A stretch of DNA of 64,000 nt, from positions 248,001 to 312,000 of the forward strand of contig QNQO01000827.1 of NCBI GenBank assembly GCA_003290165.1. The letters are read 5' to 3'. The stretch is from Berberis thunbergii. Its lineage: Eukaryota > Streptophyta > Magnoliopsida > Ranunculales > Berberidaceae. Below are positions 55,396 to 64,000 of this stretch, piece after piece. Position numbers and translations under genes: made by a program. The notes beneath the pieces are model-generated. The model saw nothing but the letters and a program-made list of their open reading frames with translations. It had not been told where the DNA came from and ran no database searches. The first letter of the stretch is position 1. Each line of letters starts with the position of its first letter.

Positions 55396-55700
55396 CGCAT
55401 CCAAAGGACTATCCCTACATCCAGCATCAACTGGGAGAGAGACCTCGCCTGAGGAGAGAGACCTCGCTTGCTTGCAGATCTCGGCGCCTGCTTGCAGACC
55501 TCGCCTGAGAGAGAGATCTCGACGCCTGCTTGCAGATCTTGACGCTTGCCTAAGGAGAGAGACCTCGCCTGAGAGAGAGAGACCTCGCCTCAGCCCTGCC
55601 TGAGAGAGAGAGAGACCTGTCGTAAGTCTTCCGCGAATGGTGTTTGCGTGGGGATTTTTTCTTAATAGCTGCTAGGGTTAGGGCTCGTGTTGATAATGTG

Positions 55701-56483
55701 TTGAAAGTAACGTAAAGAAAGCAAAAACAAGAGTAGGGAGGAAAATTTATTTGGTGCACAAGGGGGTTGTGATGGAGTGGATAAGGTCTTGAGAATGGAG
55801 TGAGGAAAAATCCAAATAATCTAACATTCTACACTAAAGTGAAGAAGAAAGGATAGACAGGCGCATGTCCTGAACCACCAGTGACGTTCATGAGCCTTCA
55901 CTATGGCATGCTTATGGTAATCTATGAGAGTTGTGTGAGCTTAGTACAAAACTCCTCACATTGTTAGTATGTTTTGTTTGTGTAGTGTCATTCTTAAGGA
56001 TTGCCAATTTGTAACATGTGTAGCTTAAGAGGTAATTCGATAATTGAGTGACATTTGTTCTGCAACATCGAAAAGGTTTTGGTTTTGTTGTGATTAGTTA
56101 TATTCAACATCAAGCTTTTTTCCACAACTAAAATATATGATATAAAATACTTACATAACTTTCTCATGTTCATTTAGGAGTTCGGACAATGTTTGGGAAG
56201 GTTCAAAACTAACAATACGCAGTATAAGAATGCCAAAGTTGAGTTCTCCAACAAACTTTCAAAGATCTGAGTTTACATGGGATTTCTGTATCCGAAATTC
56301 CCATCTGGTTTTGAATGGATGGATGTCGTCTGGTGCTAGCCCTAGCTTGTGTCCAGGAAGTCCCTAGCATTTAAGGACTTGAGTTTACCTACATTGCATT
56401 GCTATTAAGGGTGTGCTTGACTCCATGGAAACTTTTTTCCAAGAAAATATGCCAAAAATGATTAAGGAAAGAGGTAGAAAGAA
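55701..56483. other. Interval between LINE D and duplication copy 2
   Basis: No gene, RNA gene or repeat was recognised. The DNA is moderately AT-rich with no tandem structure. Confidence 0.4.
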
Positions 56484-56596
56484 CGAAGCATTGCTTAATC
56501 CGAGTGTAAACATACATTTAGTATGCGATGGATCCTTTCTTTTGGGATTAATTGTTGTAAAATTAGAAACTAGTCTTTGTAACTAAGACTGACTGA

Positions 56597-57140
56597 CTAC
56601 CAGCACTGATCAGTCTCCCAAGTCCGACGATTAGTAGTAGAAGAAGTGGAATATCCTGTAGCATATGTATACCCTCCTGAGTTTGAGGTAGAAGATGATG
56701 AGTTGGCATAATAGGGTCTTTGCCTGCGTGTGAAGAGCTGAGTCCGATCATAATCAGCGCGCTTTTGGGGGTCTGAAAGGGTGGAATAGGCGGAGTGGAT
56801 CTTCATGAAGGTGTTAGCTGAGGTGTCCTTGTGATCCATCTTGACAACATCTGGATGACAAACTCTAGCGAGTCTCCGGTAGGCTGTCTTGATCTCCTCA
56901 CAACTGGCGCCTGTAGGAATCCCAAGAACTTGATATAAGCAAGAGGTTGCCATCTTGGAAGAAGAATAGGATGAGGGAGGAGGAGGATGCCGCTGCAGTG
57001 GGACGCAGTGACCTGAATCTGACACAATCGGGTTTTGGTTTTGGATTGGAATTAGAAATAGTTTGAGTAGATGAATGGAAGAACGAAGCACGAAGAAGAA
57101 TAAGCAGTAGCTGAAGAAGAAGAAGATGAGGTAAAAACCA
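56597..57140 (-). pseudogene. J-domain protein, duplicate copy with broken transit peptide
   Basis: The J domain and tail (56,953-56,597; MATSCLYQVLGIPTGASC, HPD kept) are nearly identical to copy 1, with a few substitutions and one Gly deleted in the tail. Upstream, the ancestral start (MVF, at about 57,140) is still present but length changes in the Ser-rich tract put it out of frame, and it runs into a stop. The first in-frame ATG is internal, at 56,953, giving 118 residues without a transit peptide. Either a pseudogene or a cytosolic J-domain fragment. Confidence 0.75.
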
Positions 57141-57248
57141 TCTGTAGGCAAGGAAATGTTAAGATCAAAGTATTGAGAGGATTGGATTGAGGCAGAGAGT
57201 AACAGAAAGTAACGAATAAAGAGAAATGTTGGGGGGATTTTGTGGAGT

Positions 57249-57259
57249 TTATATAGACA
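57249..57259 (-). promoter_or_regulatory. TATA box of J-protein copy 2
   Basis: Minus strand TCTATATAAAC, a consensus plant TATA box about 110 bases upstream of the ancestral start position. Confidence 0.65.
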
Positions 57260-59686
57260 AATAACAGAGTAACGAAAATACTAGGAAACCAGGTGACACG
57301 GCAGCAACTAATTAACCAATGAGCATGATATTATCCTAAACCATGGTTTATTGAAATTAATCTCTCAAGTGGTATTTCTCTTCACTCTTGGACGTTAGTC
57401 TTATCCAATTCGTTAGATGACTCAGAGATCTCTTCTCTCTAGCTATTATCGCTACTGGATGGATGGATGGATATCTTAACTGTCTCTCTCCAATCCTTCC
57501 TTCCATTGTCTTCCATTTTCCAATTGGGATCTAAACTTGACTTCTCATTCATACGTAATGGACCCACTTCAAATGCCACAAATAAATCATTTCCAACAAA
57601 ATCTAAAACCTCTATCATCAATTGTAGATTAGGTATATAACTATGACACATTATACAGCTCGAGTAAGCGATGATGGAGACTAATGCACCAAACACTTTA
57701 GTGAGCACCAAAATTAACATGGGTGGTGATACATACAATGAGATCAGGTGAAAGCAAAAAAAAAAGAACTCTAAATGAGCTAGTGAGGTTTTACTACTTG
57801 ATCCATACGCAAAGGTTCATCCAATCAAATATGGTTAGAGTGACAGAGTGAAAACAAGTTGAATTGCACGATAGTTACATCCATCATCCTCACCTAGGGT
57901 CGGTGAATTGATAACTACATCCCTTCACACTCAATAAACATGATGTTTTGATTCCACCGATTTCCTCCACAAATCACCACAGCCTATGGACTAGATAATA
58001 TTTTTATCTACAATTTTGTTTTCACCAAAGTCGTCCATGTCCAATAAAAAAAAACTATTGTCAATGCATGATAGTGAAATCTCATAGGAAAATTCACTTG
58101 ATAACTCATGGTAAGAACTCAATTGTAAATTGTATTCCTTCAGCACTAATCATGCACAGTTTCAATGTTGATACACAGAATGCAGGCCGGTGTGTCATGT
58201 TCTTAGTTTATAACCTCCCCTAGTGAATTATGATCTCAACACCAATATTTTATGTGATGGATTCATCAACCAATTGTATTAAATATTGACAAGTCATATT
58301 ACCATATCTCACCTCACTTGTCTTGTATTTTTTAGCATCTTTAGTGTTCACAGCCATTGATGACCTATACAAACATTGTGACATACAACAATGGCATCGC
58401 TCTTGTTGTGGTGAACCAAATCAATGAACAAAATCAAACTCAACCAAATGGCTAGCTTACGCATCCCCAATCTCTCCGCAGAGTTGCTTTCAACACGAGA
58501 ATTTCAACGGCTGACCTTTTCACAAGTGAATCATCAACTCAAAATAATTGATATGTTTTCTGTCTTTAGAATGCAATCAAAAGTCACTTCCCAAATAAAA
58601 CCCCCAAGTCTCTCCTCAAACCCTTTTTACTGTATATGTTTGTTTGTTTATCATCTTCAAGATTAGACCATTTCGTCTCCTAGGAAATAGTCCAAAAGAG
58701 TGAGTAATCCATGAGCGACTGTCCCCCACAACTTTTTTTTTCTTCTTTTTCTAATGCAGAGATCACTTCCAAAGCTTCTTGATTCATCTTTGACAATGAA
58801 AATTTGATGTATATATTATTACACTTCATATGCCCACCAATGTGAAATAGCCACTTGGCAGTCGAATCATGGTCCCGGATCTTAATTTCTACGAGCTCCA
58901 ATAATCGACTAGTAGTCAAGATCACATGTTCCAAGTAGTTAAAGAATCTCTGGCTTCTAGATTACCAGTCTATTCCAAATCTTGAATCACCTAATACATA
59001 AAAAAAAAAAAATAATAGACATCTTTTTACTTCTAGAAGAAAATGCTTAAATTAGGCACCTTTAATATGACTCCATCATTATATTAGTCTCCATCATTTA
59101 TTACTAATATTTTGAAGAACAGGGGTAACGTAGACATAGTTCAATCAAATGTACTTCAAATTGAACTGAAAACTGTTGTTAATTTGATAGTTTTTTGCAA
59201 AACATGTTCTGAAGTCACAGTGATCTTCATTGAACAAGTTGTCGTCAACTTGGTGTTCATACACCAAGAAATATCTAAAGCACGTTGCACGTGTCAAGGA
59301 TGACATTGATTCCTAAAGGAGTCATTCCCTGTATGAGCATGGCTAATAGGTGGAGCTACATTTACAGATAAATTCACTGCAAGTAGTAACATTTGTAGGG
59401 TTCCAGTATTCCCTTTGAAGGCAAATAATAAACTTCTCAAAGCAGCTCTTTTCAGTACTAGAGACTTCAACAAAACAAGCATCAACATCAGGGTAATGAC
59501 TTGAACAAAGGCAGTAACAAACTAAACTTGATATGTCAGGCAAGTAACCCCTACCTTGCACACAATTGTTAGCATGGAGTTTTACATGAGATTCCTGATA
59601 CACTTGAAGAGAGGAACACTTGAACTAACCAAATGTTCTAAGTGATCCAGATATACCTTTCGACAATCTGATGGTATATTAGTATT

Positions 59687-60352
59687 ATTTATTTATTTTA
59701 ATTATTTAATAATTGGGTCAGTCCAATGAAGCCCAGGTAGGAGTCCGTAAGTTCAGGGTTTTGTTTGTTTTTATTAAATAGTTCAAAAATCAAGTTTGTA
59801 ATTAGTTTTTTTGAGTTTAGAGATTTATTATCAGAGTGAAAAGTCGTCGTTGATTGGGATAAATCATCCGTGTTTGATGTGCGGGTATACTGTTATCCGC
59901 AAGTCATTGCATTGTGAAACTGAAACACATCACGAAGTTTTCTCTAAATTTCAAGTTAAAGAAAATCTGACGATTGAAGAAGTTCAAAAGATCGGGGGTG
60001 GTTGTGTCACGAATAAGGATGATAACCCTAATTCCTCCAAGTCTTCGAATCGGAAGTTGCAATTTGCACAAGAAAAAATAATTCACATCCAGAAAAATAA
60101 AATTAAAATGGGTAACCCCCTAATTTTCCCCACCCCGAACACAGAAGAAGAGCTAGAAAAGGAAGCGAAAAACATGGTTCAATACTTGAATTGGATTCGA
60201 ATGAAGGCAAGTCCATCACTCATCGTCCTTCCCATCAACCACAAAGGCATCCATCGTTGGAAAACCCAATGTCTAGAACTCCAACCCACTGCATCGCCTT
60301 ATCCTCAACATCTGGTGGATGCTCCCTACATCCACGGTGGCAACGCGTAACC
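59687..60352 (+). other. Open frame of unknown nature, interrupted by a MITE
   Basis: A 179-codon frame (59,811-60,350) with no ATG at its start (a TTG) and no recognised domain; it contains LEKEAKNMVQYLNWIRMK, which looks coding-like, and a CxxC-type pair is absent. It ends at a TAA that is part of the 9-bp target repeat of the MITE next to it. Possible fragment of an unidentified gene; two frames at 60,700-60,903 and 60,926-61,201 after the MITE may belong to it. Confidence 0.3.
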
Positions 60353-60670
60353 ACTGTTTAAAAGGAGATTGATGTAAAGCGGCCAAAAATCGCTTCAGTG
60401 CATACGAGTTGAATACTGGCTATAATGCGCATAATGATTGTTCTTATTCTTTAACATCTCAATTACTTTTATGATTGGTTTCATGTTGTCTCTTTCATTG
60501 AATATTGTTTCATATATATATATATATAATTTGTTTATTTTTTTCATCATTTTCTTTTATCCTGAAATGTCAAAACGTATGCCTCGTTAGGCCTTGTTAC
60601 GCATCAATGCGCCGCTTCACATTGAAAAAGCCTAATCGCCTCAATAATGTAAAACACTTTTTAAAACATT
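60353..60670. mobile_element. Mutator-type MITE, 318 bp, perfect 9-bp TSD
   Basis: Flanked by ACGCGTAAC at 60,344-60,352 and 60,671-60,679, a perfect 9-bp direct repeat. The ends are CACTGTTTAAAAGG and (minus strand) AATGTTTTAAAAAGTG, weakly inverted. GC-rich blocks 'agcggccaaaaatcg' and 'gcgccgcttcac' lie inside both ends around an AT-rich centre with (TA)n near 60,512-60,527. Confidence 0.72.
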
Positions 60671-60679
60671 ACGCGTAAC

Positions 60680-62430
60680 TCCCCATTTCATCAATTTAGA
60701 TGCAAGGCCATGACATCCGTCGAGCGGTGCGATTGGCATCTTTTGCAGAAAAAACCCTATTCGTGAAACTCAATTTGGAAGAAGTTATCTACACCCACAA
60801 AATTACTATGTACCACCACATTCTGATTCAACCGATTCTAATGTTATTCCTCACCAGGGAACAACAATGTACCACCCCAGCTTTCACATTCTCCCAAATT
60901 TGACTCAGATATTACTTCCCATCCTATGACAGATCATGTACCACCGCAGGACAAATTTTATGATCCAATATGGGACAATTTCATCATGAATTTCAAGGAA
61001 AATGTTTGCGCACAATATTCAAATCATGAAGTGGATATCTTGAGACCAAGGGATTCATGTGGATGTTATTTTTGGCAACAACATTATGATTTGATTCACG
61101 ACACTAGCAATTACCAAGGAAAGTCGAGGCTGACACTTAGTGAAACACTTTTCAGAGATATCATCCTCATACGAGGTGAAGAAAAGTTTATTATTGTTTG
61201 ATTTACTATATTTTTTAATTGAAATCTTATTTTTAAACCTAAGTAATGATTTTGAATAATCACATTTCCACATTTCTTTGTTTATATATATAAAAAATAC
61301 AAATGGCAAGAGAAGATAAATGTTTCAAACGGTCTTGGCGAGTAACAATTGTTTTGACATAACATCAGGCTAATTCAACACATTTGACAACGTTCGCAAC
61401 TATGTTATTAATGCGGCGAAAAATCACCGATTAATCGTAATTCAGGGTTTGACTGAACCAATTTGGTAAAATCGGTTGGGGTTTAGCAAACTTCGAAAAA
61501 ATTGACGTTAAATTGGTGAGTCACCGATTAATCGACCCGACTGCCGATTTATCGCTATAACTTATTTTTACTGATATAACATATCGGTTTATTTATGAAT
61601 GATTAAATACAAATCATCAAGACTAGCTTGATAATGCTCTAGCCCAAATAAGCATGTGTTTGTGAAGGGATGAAGGGACATGTCCTTCATAATAGAACAT
61701 GTATTCCCGAACCCCCACCCCCAACACATAACAATCTTGATTGAGAAAGTCTAGAGAGTCGGGCATTTGATGCCAGAGTGTGCCAGAAGATGTTGTAGTG
61801 CACGTGATCGAAGAGAGAGAGTGGGTAATCAAAAACAGTTTTTGTCAACGTTAGTTTCTCCCTCCCAAGTAAGGACAAAAATCCTTCTCATGTTCACCAG
61901 AGGAGGAGAAATACTACACCACAAGAGATTATTGGGTGTGGAGGAGAATGGGAAGCACTTGATGGAGACAAAGGTGGAAGATAAAGGAGGGTCCGTTTGG
62001 CCAAGGCTTTTGATTTGTTTGTCAAGCAAAGAAAAATAGGAAGATTTCATGGCAATGGAAGGTTGTAAGCTTCCTCAGAGACACAAGAAAAGGGCCAAGC
62101 TCATCCAGAGAACCTTATAAATCAATCAATCATCCTAGTCAGAACCCCATTTTTCTCTCTCACAACAAAAGAAAAAACTTAATTTTTCATCTCATCCAAA
62201 CCCCCAATTCTATGAAAAACATTCCAAGATTCAATTTTCTCAATACTGAAACCCTAATTTTCTTCCATAATCAATACGATATAAGATATGTATCATATCT
62301 AAGCCCACATCGACACATATCTTACGATACACGAACGATGCAGAGATGTACCATGCTTCAATTAGCGAAATGCATGAATTGATGGATTAATTATTGGCAA
62401 ATGGCAATATTTTAGTACACAAATCATAAT
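60680..62430. other. Interval with unassigned open frames
   Basis: 60,700-60,903 and 60,926-61,201 are plus-strand frames with coding-like composition (IWDNFIMNFKENVCAQYSNH, LRPRDSCGCYFWQQHYDLIH) but no family I recognise. 61,396-61,560 has 'caccgattaatcg' twice, possibly an old hAT-type relic. The rest is AT-rich and empty to my reading. Confidence 0.35.
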
Positions 62431-62434
62431 CAAT

Positions 62435-62746
62435 GGAATTACATCAGCAACCCTTCCTCCTCAGTTAAGTGTAGATTTAGAATTGTTGGTGGTTCTAGAG
62501 AAAGTACTGGAAATGCGATCAAAGTCACTGAACAACAAGTTTCCTGATGAAGTGTTAATACAGTGGAAAGGGATGCCAGTGTTTGAGGCGACTTGGGAGG
62601 ATTTTGAGCTACTCCGACAACAATTTCCTCAATTTCACCTTGAGGACAAGGTGCTTACTTTGAGGGGAGGAATTGATAGACCTCCAATATACCAAAGACG
62701 CGGGCCTAAGCAAAGGGCAGCTGTGGGGACTGCAATGATCCAATGA
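62435..62746 (+). pseudogene. Chromodomain end of a second Ty3/gypsy chromovirus
   Basis: Reads TSATLPPQLSVDLELLVVLE, then VLIQWKGMPVFEATWEDFEL and LRQQFPQFHLEDKV, which is the integrase C-terminus plus chromodomain of a chromovirus of a different lineage from the 34,785 element. The stop is at 62,744-62,746. The integrase core and everything upstream are absent, so only the 3' end of the element remains. Confidence 0.82.
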
Positions 62747-63546
62747 ACTAGTGAATCAGTGAATCAGACTAGAAACCAGGCTATGTCAGTATGCTCTGTT
62801 ATTAGTATTCAATTAGTGCTCTGTTAGTATTATTGTACTTGAGTTATAACATTTGAATTTCTCTTACATTCCACGTTCTTGAAATGGATCCTATAAAATA
62901 TTTCACATTTTCTATGATCATCTTTATTTCAAGTCTAGTAGTTGAGTGATCTTTGTTGTTCGGATCTTGACCGAGTCCGAGCTTCCCAAGCTCTATGCTG
63001 TTGGGGAACTCTGCAAGGGTACCACCTTCTTGATTGACTATATTTGAGTCTTTGGGGTACTTTGGGATTATATTTCGCGCCAAGGATTTGTGCTTGTGGG
63101 CTGGGGTGAATATAGCAGACCGGCGGATCTGGTGATCGACAATCGTTTGGAGTTGGTAAAGGTTGTCGCGGCACCTATAATAGGACAGTGCTCTGTTAGT
63201 ATTCAGTATTAGCAACTTGTAGCAATCTGTTAGCAAGTTGCATTAGCAAGTGTATGTGTTAGAGCAAGTGGTGTAAGCAAGGTTAGCAAGTTGTTAACAT
63301 TCTGTTAGTAAGCAAGTTGTCTGTTGTCTGTTAGTAAATGTATTCTTATATAAGGAGAGTTGTACGAGAATGAGAGCATGTATTGATTCATTGTTGTAAA
63401 CAATTCTGTACAAAGAGCTGATGCTCATGTAGAGAGATTACAAGCCTCTCGAACAAGCTTGTTTCAAAATACAATAAACTTTTCATTCTTAGCTTCCAAT
63501 CTTTTGTGCTTTCCTTCCTGTTTTTGTATTGTTTGTCTGCAAGATA
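62747..63546 (+). repeat. 3' LTR region of the second chromovirus, with a 355-bp insert
   Basis: The last part (about 63,190-63,546) behaves like an LTR: TGTTAGTATTC start, degenerate 'gttagcaagttg' repeats, CTTATATAAGG at about 63,345 as a TATA box, CAATAAA near 63,472, and an end at GATACA. Segment 62,832-63,186 is bracketed by the 17-bp direct repeat AGTGCTCTGTTAGTATT and so looks inserted. A minus-strand frame inside it (up to 130 codons) is not recognised. Confidence 0.6.
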
Positions 63547-63554
63547 CACCAATT

Positions 63555-64000
63555 GCATGATAGTTACATCCATCATCCTCACCTAGGGGCGGTGAATTGA
63601 TAACTACATCCCTTCACACTCAATAAAAATGACGTTTTGATTCCACCGATTTCCTCCACAAATCACCACAGCCTATGGACGAGATAATATTTTTATCTAC
63701 AATTTTGTTTTCACCAAAGTCGTCCATGTCCAATAAAAAAAAACTATTATCAATGCATGATAGTGAAATCTCATACAAAATTCACTTGATAAGTCATGGT
63801 AAGAACTCAATTGTAAATTGTACTCCTTCAGCACTAATCATGCACAGTTTCAATGTTGATACACAGAATGCAGGCCGGTGTGTCATGTTCTTAGTTTAAC
63901 CTCCCCTAGTGGATTATGATCTCAACACCAGTATATTATGTGATGGATTCATCAACCAACTGTATTCAATACTGACAAGTCATATTACCATATCTCACCT
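63555..64000. repeat. Third partial copy of the J-protein duplication
   Basis: Matches 57,870-58,340 (and 51,265 onward) from 'gcatgatagttacatccatcatcc' to the window end, and is closer to copy 2 ('cagaatgcaggccggtgtgtcatg' is shared by these two and altered in copy 1). Its left edge lies at the LTR end; the J-protein part is not present in this copy within the window. Confidence 0.85.

Larger units (their letters stand above)
53026..55700 (-). mobile_element. LINE copy D (minus strand), ORF1 only, pierced by a CACTA MITE
   Basis: On the minus strand: leader about 55,700-55,396, ORF1 from 55,395 to about 53,170, no ORF2. Same subfamily as copies A-C in the N-terminal half. A 310-bp CACTA MITE (53,254-53,563) splits the C-terminal coding part. 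The 3' end and poly(A) were not found; the segment ends near the TRIM-like sequence. Confidence 0.78.
56484..59686. repeat. Segmental duplication, copy 2 (contains degraded J-protein gene)
   Basis: Homologous to 49,951-52,873. It retains about 230 bp at 58,240-58,470 that copy 1 has lost; the partial third copy at the window end also begins that segment, so the loss occurred in copy 1. Confidence 0.9.

Noticed and set aside
57121..57151. In-frame N-terminal extension of J-protein copy 2 (Phe-rich, membrane-like)
   Set aside because: It has no ATG (starts with TTG) and is the shifted reading of the old Ser-rich transit peptide.

Overview
This is nuclear DNA of a flowering plant, most likely a eudicot. 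The evidence is plant-type genes with TATA boxes and transit peptides, plant LINE ORF1 proteins (DUF4283 plus zinc knuckle), chromodomain Ty3/gypsy elements, and hAT, CACTA and Mutator-type MITEs. The species cannot be told from the sequence. Only a small part is host gene: three confident single-exon genes, all on the minus strand, a cold-shock-domain zinc-knuckle protein (28.6-29.3 kb), an ARMADILLO REPEAT ONLY protein (41.5-43.5 kb) and a small chloroplast-type J-domain protein (50.1-50.6 kb). Their order matches, as I recall it, Arabidopsis At4g36020 (CSDP1), At4g36030 (ARO3) and At4g36040 (J11), so 28-51 kb looks like a conserved gene block swollen by transposons.

Layout. 1-16.7 kb: an AT-rich satellite with monomers of about 160-180 bp, apparently in a seven-monomer higher-order pattern, interrupted by LINE copies (1-2240; 4.1-7.6 kb, two ORF1s tail to tail; 8.0-9.88 kb, a 3' end; 12.8-15.58 kb), a perfect 412-bp hAT MITE (10,861-11,272) and a second hAT-like element that itself contains a LINE. 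16.7-26 kb: a broken retroelement-like coiled-coil gene on the minus strand with about 80-bp tandem repeats downstream, split by a roughly 5-kb block that ends in a CACTA terminus and carries exon fragments of PEP-carboxylase kinase, an NFU iron-sulfur scaffold and unidentified genes. 26-26.6 and 33.9-34.8 kb: diverged satellite.

28-40 kb: the cold-shock gene, a decayed hAT transposase (31.7-33.7 kb) and a complete but inactivated 5,038-bp Ty3/gypsy chromovirus (34,785-39,822) with a 5-bp target duplication. 40-50 kb: ARO, then intergenic DNA with two Mutator-type MITEs, one hAT-like MITE and a perfect 25-bp hairpin.

50-64 kb: the J-domain locus is duplicated (49,951-52,873 and 56,484-59,686), with a third partial copy running off the right edge (63,555 on). 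Copy 1 keeps the intact reading frame; copy 2 has lost its in-frame transit peptide. Between and after them lie a LINE ORF1 pierced by a CACTA MITE, a solo-LTR/TRIM-like sequence, a Mutator-like MITE with a perfect 9-bp duplication, and the 3' end of another chromovirus. The window is best read as a layered insertion history; no new multi-gene pathway is evident.
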